10,865 nucleotides of DNA. Origin: JBFGCT01 sp041581055 (GTDB taxonomy: Bacteria > Actinomycetota > Acidimicrobiia > Acidimicrobiales > Ilumatobacteraceae). The stretch is taken from positions 1-10,865 of the forward strand of contig JBFGCT010000140.1 of the NCBI GenBank assembly GCA_041581055.1, read 5' to 3'. Below the pieces are notes generated by a model, which ran no database searches, had not been told where the DNA came from, and worked only from the letters and a program-made list of their open reading frames with translations. The position numbers and the translations under genes are program-made. Shown here one piece after another: positions 6,427 to 10,865 of this stretch (within the stretch, counting starts at the first letter, position 1; each line of letters begins with the position of its first letter).

Positions 6427-7401
6427 GGGCGTGACGACCCAGCCGGACGTCACCGCGCCGGGGGCGCAGAGGGCTACGACGCAGCCCCCGAAGCCGCCGC
6501 CGGTCATCCGCGCCCCGAAGACGCCTGGTGTCCCGGCCAGCTCGGCGACCGCCGTGTCCATCGCGGCGGTCGACGTCTCGAAGTCGGCGCGCAGGCTCTC
6601 GTGTCCCTCGACCATCAACCGGCCGGCTGTCGCGTAGTCGCCCTGGCGCAGCGCCGCGGTGAAGTCCCTGACCCGCTGGTTCTCGCCGACGACGTGACGG
6701 GCCCGGCACCGGGCGACGTCGTCGCCGACCCGCGCGACGTCGTCGGCCGACGCCAGGCGCAGCGGGCCGATCTCGGCCTCCGCCCGCCCGCACTCCGCGA
6801 CCCGCGCCGCGTACTGCGAGCCCTCGAGCGTGCGATGGGCGACGAACCGCACGACGATCTCGACGTCGCCGGGAACCGGGACCTGCTCGACCTCGTTGGT
6901 GTGGCAGTCGATCAACGTGGCGTGCCCTGCGGTGGCGGCGGCGATGCACAGCTGGTCCATGATCCCCGTGGGCACGCCGGTGGCCGCGTGTTCGGCCCGC
7001 CGGGCGGCCTGGGCGAGTTCGAGCGGCGTCCCGTCGAATCCGAGCCCGAGCGCGATCGCGCACTCGAGCGCGGCGCTCGACGAGAGCCCGGCGCCGGCGG
7101 GGATGTTCGACTCGACGTGGCCGCGGAAACCGGCGCGCGCGCCGAGCTCGGCGGCCATCGCCGCGACGTACGCGCCCCAGTGCGGTTCGACGGCGCCCGC
7201 CGCGCCGGTGAAGGGCAGCGTGAGCTCGAGCCGGCCGTCGCCCTGGTCCGACGTCAGGACGATCGCGCCCTCCAGCGGGGTGCCGGTGAGGGTCGTCCCC
7301 CGGTCGATCGCCATCGGGAACACCAGCCCGCCGGTGTAGTCGGTGTGGTCCCCGATCAGGTTGACGCGGCCCGGTGCGTGGATCCGTCGAGGTGCTGACA
7401 C
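6403..7401 (-). CDS. galK: Galactokinase-like GHMP kinase
   Basis: A 332-residue sugar kinase expected to phosphorylate galactose or a similar sugar at C1 (Leloir pathway). The galactokinase signature is APGRVNLIGDHTDYTGG (9-25), with Arg12 and Asp21 at the usual sites. The GHMP ATP loop is IPAGAGLSSSAA (100-111). The catalytic Asp is Asp149 in GIMDQ, Tyr197 is a candidate for the sugar-contact Tyr, and motif 3 is MTGGGFGGC (299-307). The sugar-contacting Glu of typical galactokinases (Glu42 in the Lactococcus enzyme) is Asp18 here. The protein is also shorter than the usual 380-390 residues. No galT or galE is adjacent, so the substrate is not certain. The start is GTG at 7401, giving MSAPRRIHAPGRVN; the open frame continues far upstream but lacks galactokinase features there. 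Confidence 0.88.
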   Translation of the reverse strand: MSAPRRIHAPGRVNLIGDHTDYTGGLVFPMAIDRGTTLTGTPLEGAIVLTSDQGDGRLELTLPFTGAAGAVEPHWGAYVAAMAAELGARAGFRGHVESNIPAGAGLSSSAALECAIALGLGFDGTPLELAQAARRAEHAATGVPTGIMDQLCIAAATAGHATLIDCHTNEVEQVPVPGDVEIVVRFVAHRTLEGSQYAARVAECGRAEAEIGPLRLASADDVARVGDDVARCRARHVVGENQRVRDFTAALRQGDYATAGRLMVEGHESLRADFETSTAAMDTAVAELAGTPGVFGARMTGGGFGGCVVALCAPGAVTSGWVVTPSAGARVL

Positions 7402-7408
7402 GTCCGGA

Positions 7409-7414
7409 AACGTA
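7409..7414 (-). promoter_or_regulatory. Putative -10 element of the galactokinase-like gene (leaderless)
   Basis: TACGTT on the minus strand ends 7 nt before the GTG at 7401. There is no ribosome binding site between them. The arrangement matches those before the HAD, helicase and PH-SHOCT genes, and it supports GTG 7401 as the true start. Confidence 0.42.
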
Positions 7415-7503
7415 CCGGGCGGCGGGCCGCCGGCGGCGATCACGACGAGCGGCGGGCCGTCCCGGTTGCCGCGGTCGAAGCCCGCTCTGCAACACTCCTC
7501 GAC

Positions 7504-8394
7504 ATGCCCCGCGCAGCACTGCCCACCGGGATCGAGATCGAGTACGACACGACCGGCGACCCGTCCGACCCGACGCTGCTGCTCGTCTCGGGCTTCACGG
7601 CGCAGATGATCTCGTGGGACGTCGACTTCGTCTCGATGCTCGCCGCGCAGGGCCTGCACGTCGTGCGCTACGACAACCGCGACTGCGGGCTGTCGAGCAA
7701 GCTCGACGGCCAGCTCGTGTCGCCCGGCGCCGTGCTGCAGGCCGTGGCCGGCGGCGACCAGCCCACGGTCCCGTACACGCTGTCGGACATGGCCGCCGAC
7801 GGGATCGGGCTGCTCGACCACCTCGCCGTCGAGACCGCCCACGTCGCCGGCGCGTCGATGGGCGGGATGATCGCGCAGACGATGGCGATCGAGCACCCCG
7901 ACCGCGTCGCCTCGCTGACCTCGATCATGAGCAGCACCGGCGATCCTCGCGTCGGCGCACCGGCGCCCGAGGCGCGCGAGGTGCTGCTGGCCCCGCCGTC
8001 GGCCGACCGCGCCCAGTACGTCGAGGACTCGTTGCGGTCGCGGGTCTGGATGTCGAAGAGGCACTTCGACCCCGCGGCCTGCACGGCGCTCGCCGCGGCG
8101 CAGTTCGACCGCAGCTTCTACCCCGAGGGGGCGCTCCGCCAGCTCTCGGCGATCTACGCCAGCGGCGACCGCACCGCGGCGCTCCGCGGGCTCGACGTCC
8201 CCACGCTGGTGATCCACGGCGGCGACGACACCCTGATCACGCCCGACGGCGGCGCGGCCACGGCCGAGGCGATCCCGGGGTCGGCGTACCTGCTGCTCGC
8301 CGACATGGGGCACGACCGGCCGCGGCCGCTGTGGCCGGCGCTCGTCGGGCACATCGCCGCCCACGTCAAGGCCTCGACGGCCGCCCACGCCTGA
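7504..8394 (+). CDS. Alpha/beta hydrolase (RdmC/DnrP-like esterase)
   Basis: A 296-residue alpha/beta hydrolase fold enzyme, probably a cytosolic carboxyl- or thio-esterase. The nucleophile elbow is GASMGGM with Ser118. The acid is in HGGDD (Asp241 or Asp242) and the base is His270 in MGHDRP. The oxyanion region near residue 30 reads LLVSGFTAQMISWD, with Ser-Gly in place of the more common His-Gly. The segment HVVRYDNRDCGLSS (52-65) is typical of the aclacinomycin methylesterase-like branch. There is no signal peptide. The ATG at 7504 lacks a ribosome binding site; AACACT 7 nt upstream, preceded by TGC, could be a weak extended -10. The racemase-like gene follows after 47 bp and probably shares the transcript. 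The natural substrate cannot be read from the sequence. Confidence 0.88.
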   Translation: MPRAALPTGIEIEYDTTGDPSDPTLLLVSGFTAQMISWDVDFVSMLAAQGLHVVRYDNRDCGLSSKLDGQLVSPGAVLQAVAGGDQPTVPYTLSDMAADGIGLLDHLAVETAHVAGASMGGMIAQTMAIEHPDRVASLTSIMSSTGDPRVGAPAPEAREVLLAPPSADRAQYVEDSLRSRVWMSKRHFDPAACTALAAAQFDRSFYPEGALRQLSAIYASGDRTAALRGLDVPTLVIHGGDDTLITPDGGAATAEAIPGSAYLLLADMGHDRPRPLWPALVGHIAAHVKASTAAHA

Positions 8395-8429
8395 TCGACA
8401 ACGAACCGCACTCGACCGTCAACCGACCC

Positions 8430-8435
8430 GGGAGG
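8430..8435 (+). promoter_or_regulatory. Strong ribosome binding site of the racemase-like gene
   Basis: GGGAGG lies 6 nt before the ATG at 8442. It is the best Shine-Dalgarno sequence in the window and fixes the start. It fits a downstream operon gene that must be translated from a leadered mRNA. Confidence 0.75.
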
Positions 8436-8441
8436 ACGACC

Positions 8442-9602
8442 ATGGCCGGACCGCTGGCTGGCTACCGCATCATCGAGATCGCCGGGATCGGCCCGGGGCC
8501 GTTCGCCGCGATGCTCCTGTCCGACCTCGGCGCGGAGGTGATCCGGGTCGAACGCGCCGGCGCGGTTCGTGGGCCGGCGCCGGAGACCGCGCACTTCGAC
8601 GTGTTGCTCCGGGGGCGGCGCAACGTCGCCATCGACCTCAAGCAGCCCGACGGGGTCGAGACGCTGCTGACGCTCGTCGAGTCGGCCGACGCGCTGATCG
8701 AGGGCTTCCGGCCGGGCGTGATGGAGCGACTCGGAGTGGGGCCCGACGAGTGCATCGCCCGCAACCCGCGGCTCGTGTTCGGGCGGATGACCGGGTGGGG
8801 CCAGGACGGGCCGTTCGCCGACGCCGCCGGCCACGACATCAACTACATCAGCCTCGCCGGCGCGCTCGCCCACTTCGGCCGCGAGGGGGCGGCCCCGGTG
8901 CCGCCGCTCAACATGGTCGGCGACTTCGGCGGGGGCGGGATGTTCCTGGCGCTCGGCGTCGTCTCGGCGCTCCTCGAAGCGCAGCGCAGCGGCGCGGGGC
9001 AGGTGGTCGACACGGCGATGGTCGACGGGTCGGCGGTCCTGATGTCGATGTTCTGGTCGTTCCGGTCGATCGGGCTCTTCGACGAGACCGCCCGCGGCAC
9101 GAACCTGCTCGACACCGGGGCCCACTTCTACGACGTGTACGAGTGCGCCGACGGCGGGTACGTGTCGATCGGCTCGATCGAGCCGCAGTTCTACGCCGAG
9201 CTGCTGCGCCTGACCGGGTTGGACGACGACGAGCGGTTCGCCGGGCAGATGGACAAGGCGCGGTGGCCGGAGCTGAAGCGCCGGCTGGCCGAGCTGTTCG
9301 CGACCAAGACCCGCGACGAGTGGTGCGCGGTGATGGAGGCCACCGACGCCTGCTTCGCCCCGGTGCTGACGATGAGCGAGGCCGCCGCCCACCCGCACAA
9401 TGTCGCCCGCGACACGTTCGTCGAGCTCGGCGGCACGACGCAGCCGGCGCCGGCGCCCCGCTTCAGCCGCACCGCGTTGGAGGTGGAACGCCTCCCGGCC
9501 CACGCCGGACAGCACACCCGCGAGGTCCTCGCCGACTGGGGCATCAGCGCCGACCGGATCGACGACCTCGTCGCCAACGGCGCGGTCCGCCACGCCGAGT
9601 AA
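8442..9602 (+). CDS. CoA-transferase family III enzyme, alpha-methylacyl-CoA racemase type
   Basis: A 386-residue CaiB/BaiF family protein close to alpha-methylacyl-CoA racemase (AMACR; mycobacterial MCR). It would interconvert (R)- and (S)-2-methylacyl-CoA, so that branched or sterol-side-chain acyl-CoAs can enter beta-oxidation. The N-terminus GYRIIEIAGIGPGPFAAMLL (7-26) is typical of racemases. The MCR catalytic residues His126, Asp156 and Glu241 correspond here to His131 (AGHDINYI), Asp161 (VGDFGGGG) and Glu247 (SIEPQFY). The CoA-transferase members use an Asp nucleophile instead, so the HD pair plus the GDFGGGG segment favours racemase. Length agrees with MCR (about 360) and AMACR (about 380). 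The ATG follows a strong ribosome binding site. It sits 47 bp behind the alpha/beta hydrolase gene. Confidence 0.92.
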   Translation: MAGPLAGYRIIEIAGIGPGPFAAMLLSDLGAEVIRVERAGAVRGPAPETAHFDVLLRGRRNVAIDLKQPDGVETLLTLVESADALIEGFRPGVMERLGVGPDECIARNPRLVFGRMTGWGQDGPFADAAGHDINYISLAGALAHFGREGAAPVPPLNMVGDFGGGGMFLALGVVSALLEAQRSGAGQVVDTAMVDGSAVLMSMFWSFRSIGLFDETARGTNLLDTGAHFYDVYECADGGYVSIGSIEPQFYAELLRLTGLDDDERFAGQMDKARWPELKRRLAELFATKTRDEWCAVMEATDACFAPVLTMSEAAAHPHNVARDTFVELGGTTQPAPAPRFSRTALEVERLPAHAGQHTREVLADWGISADRIDDLVANGAVRHAE

Positions 9603-9641
9603 CCCCCACCCGCATCCCCAAACCCGAAATCCCGCGGCGGG

Positions 9642-9658
9642 GTTGCGCTGAGCGCAAC
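9642..9658. repeat. Perfect 7-bp inverted repeat in the intergenic gap
   Basis: GTTGCGC and GCGCAAC flank a 3-nt TGA loop, 40 bp after the racemase stop codon. It may be a weak terminator or an operator for the deacetylase gene. No U-tract follows (AATCCGCG on the + strand), so a canonical intrinsic terminator is unlikely. The rest of the 134-bp gap (9603-9736) shows nothing else that can be assigned. Confidence 0.5.
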
Positions 9659-9736
9659 AATCCGCGAACAGAACGGGTGGGTGGTGGATGGGATCGGGCG
9701 GGCGAATCGTCGGCGTTGATGCTTGACTGTGCGGCG

Positions 9737-10561
9737 ATGGGAACGCTGGTCTGCTTTCACGCGCATCCCGACGACGAGGCGATCTCGACCGGGGGCTCGA
9801 TGGCCCGCGCCGCAGCCGAGGGGCACCGCGTGGTGCTCGTCGTCGCCACCGACGGGGCCCACGGCGAGGTTCCCGACGATCTCGCGCCGGATGAGACGCT
9901 CGCCGATCGCCGTCGGCGGGAGACCGACGCGTCGGCGGCGGTGCTCGGGGTTTCCCGCGTGGCATGGCTGGGCTACGGCGACTCCGGCATGACCGGGTGG
10001 GAGCAGAACGCCCACGACCACACGTTCCACCGGGCCGACGTCGACGAGGCGGCCGAGCGGCTGGCGGCGATCCTGCGCGAGGAGGCCGCCGACGTCCTCA
10101 CGATCTACGACTGGCACGGCACGTACGGCCACCCGGACCACGTCAAGGTCCACACCGTCGGAGCACGCGCCGGTGAGCTGGTCGACGGCGTGCGCGTCGT
10201 GGAGGCGACGGCCAACCGCGACGCGATGGCGGCGATGATCACGGCCGCCCGCGACGCGGGACTCGAGATCGGCAACCCCGACGACGATGCTGCCGCCGAG
10301 GAGGAGTTCGACCCGCACGGGCCCGCCGACGACGGCAATCCGTTCGGGACCGCGGAGGCGGAGCTCACCCTGGCCGTCGACGTGCGCGACTACGTCGCGC
10401 ACAAGCGGGCGTCGATGCGCTGCCACCGCAGCCAGATCAGCGAGTCGTCGTTCTTCCTGGAGATGCCCGACGAGGTCTTCCGGCTCGCCTTCGGCACCGA
10501 GTGGTTCATCGAGCACGACGCCACGCCGCCCCATCGCGTCGGTTGGCTGTTCGACCGCTGA
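9737..10561 (+). CDS. PIG-L/LmbE family zinc-dependent deacetylase (MshB/Mca-like)
   Basis: A 274-residue metal-dependent N-deacetylase or amidase of the family that includes MshB and Mca of the mycothiol pathway and GlcNAc-PI de-N-acetylases. The AHPDDE motif is at 9-14, with zinc ligands His10 and Asp13 and catalytic Asp12. The second motif, YGHPDH (130-135), supplies the third zinc ligand, probably His132. The C-terminal segment DVRDYVAHKRASMRCHRSQI (215-234) resembles the end of MshB-type proteins. Residues 179-208 form an acidic, low-complexity insertion (DDDAAAEEEFD and onward). The ATG at 9737 gives MGTLVCFHAHPDDE, the normal family start; an in-frame ATG at 9719 would add six residues. 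No other mycothiol genes are present here, so assignment to MshB or Mca is not justified. Confidence 0.88.
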   Translation: MGTLVCFHAHPDDEAISTGGSMARAAAEGHRVVLVVATDGAHGEVPDDLAPDETLADRRRRETDASAAVLGVSRVAWLGYGDSGMTGWEQNAHDHTFHRADVDEAAERLAAILREEAADVLTIYDWHGTYGHPDHVKVHTVGARAGELVDGVRVVEATANRDAMAAMITAARDAGLEIGNPDDDAAAEEEFDPHGPADDGNPFGTAEAELTLAVDVRDYVAHKRASMRCHRSQISESSFFLEMPDEVFRLAFGTEWFIEHDATPPHRVGWLFDR

Positions 10562-10620
10562 CCCGACACGCCGTCGCCGTTTCGACATGCTCCAGGATCC
10601 GCCGATTGCTGCCGATGGTG

Positions 10621-10636
10621 GGGCATGATGATGCCC
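10621..10636 (+). promoter_or_regulatory. Hairpin over the candidate start codons of the lipoprotein gene
   Basis: GGGCAT and ATGCCC pair around a GATG loop. The hairpin contains the ATGs at 10625, 10628 and 10631 and the 3' part of the GGTGGGG ribosome binding site, with the ATG at 10637 immediately after it. It could lower translation initiation. It may also be a chance effect of the repeated ATG codons. Confidence 0.35.
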
Positions 10637-10865
10637 ATGTCTCGGCGTGTCGTGGCCGGCGTGGCGGTCGCCGGGCTCACCCTGGCCGCGTGCTCCAGCT
10701 CCGGCGAATCCGGCTCCGACACCGGCGCCCCCCGAACCGAGCCCTCGCTCATCTTGCCGACGACGACGACCTCGACGGTGCCGCCACCCACCACGACGAC
10801 GGCGCCCACCACGACCTCGACGACCACGACCACCACGACGACGGCAGCCCCGACCACGACCGAGC
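10631..10865 (+). CDS. Lipoprotein with Thr-rich linker (partial, runs off the window)
   Basis: The N-terminal 78 residues of a secreted protein whose 3' part lies beyond the window. From the ATG at 10637 the protein reads MSRR, a hydrophobic stretch VVAGVAVAGLTLAAC, and a lipobox LAAC with the lipidated Cys encoded at 10691-10693. A Ser/Gly/Glu region and then a long Thr/Pro/Ala/Ser tract follow from about 10757 to the end, encoded by ACC and ACG codons. The tract is probably a flexible cell-wall spacer, as often seen in Acidimicrobiia and other actinobacteria. In-frame ATGs at 10625, 10628, 10631 and 10637 are all possible; 10631 sits 7 nt behind GGTGGGG and is chosen on that ground. The function of the missing domain is unknown. 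The gene is 69 bp after the deacetylase. Confidence 0.75.
   Translation, partial: MPMSRRVVAGVAVAGLTLAACSSSGESGSDTGAPRTEPSLILPTTTTSTVPPPTTTTAPTTTSTTTTTTTTAAPTTTE

Noticed and set aside
7402..8388. In-frame upstream extension of the galactokinase-like gene
   Set aside because: The frame stays open, but this part is antisense to the alpha/beta hydrolase and has no GHMP kinase features. The -10-like hexamer at 7409-7414 and the MSAPRRIHAPGRVN start support GTG 7401.
8154..9965. 603-residue open frame on the - strand
   Set aside because: It is antisense to the racemase-like gene, with no recognisable domain and biased shadow-like composition.
10390..10857. 155-residue open frame on the - strand starting with a Val-rich stretch
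   Set aside because: The Val/Gly run is the complement of the Thr-rich linker of the lipoprotein. The rest is antisense to the deacetylase.

Overview
The window is very GC-rich, densely packed chromosomal DNA from an actinobacterium. Evidence for this is a UvrD2-type helicase with a C-terminal HRDC domain, GTG starts, -10 hexamers placed directly before start codons (leaderless transcripts), a Lys/Ala/Pro histone-H1-like protein tail and a Thr-rich linker behind a lipobox. The Thr-rich secreted protein and overall style suggest the Acidimicrobiia (Ilumatobacter-like), but this is an inference from style, not from a marker gene. There is no sign of phage, IS element, CRISPR array, tRNA or rRNA.

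Layout. 1-137: two tandem copies of a 60-bp intergenic element, each able to fold into a long hairpin. 152-769 (-): HAD-IA hydrolase. 826-3054 (+): a two-gene nucleic-acid operon, made of an unusual NYN/regnase-like nuclease fused to an S1 domain and an H1-like tail, followed directly by exodeoxyribonuclease III. 3065-4975 (-): a UvrD2-like helicase converging on that operon. 5059-6426 (+): a membrane PH-SHOCT protein and a signal-less BtuF-like binding protein. 6403-7401 (-): a galactokinase-like GHMP kinase whose 3' end overlaps the preceding gene tail to tail. 7504-9602 (+): an alpha/beta hydrolase and an alpha-methylacyl-CoA racemase-like CoA-transferase III family enzyme. 9737-10561 (+): a PIG-L (LmbE/MshB-like) zinc deacetylase. 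10631 to the end (+): the N-terminus of a lipoprotein cut by the window edge.

How the genes fit together. The NYN-S1 protein, ExoIII and UvrD2-like helicase form a nucleic-acid processing block. The hydrolase and racemase suggest branched acyl-CoA or ester catabolism. The rest look like unrelated housekeeping genes. The most unusual item is the NYN-S1-H1-tail fusion (826-2280), whose tail is encoded by a 14-unit, 15-bp DNA tandem repeat. A second theme is a recurring TANNNT hexamer 6-8 bp before start codons at three divergent intergenic regions.
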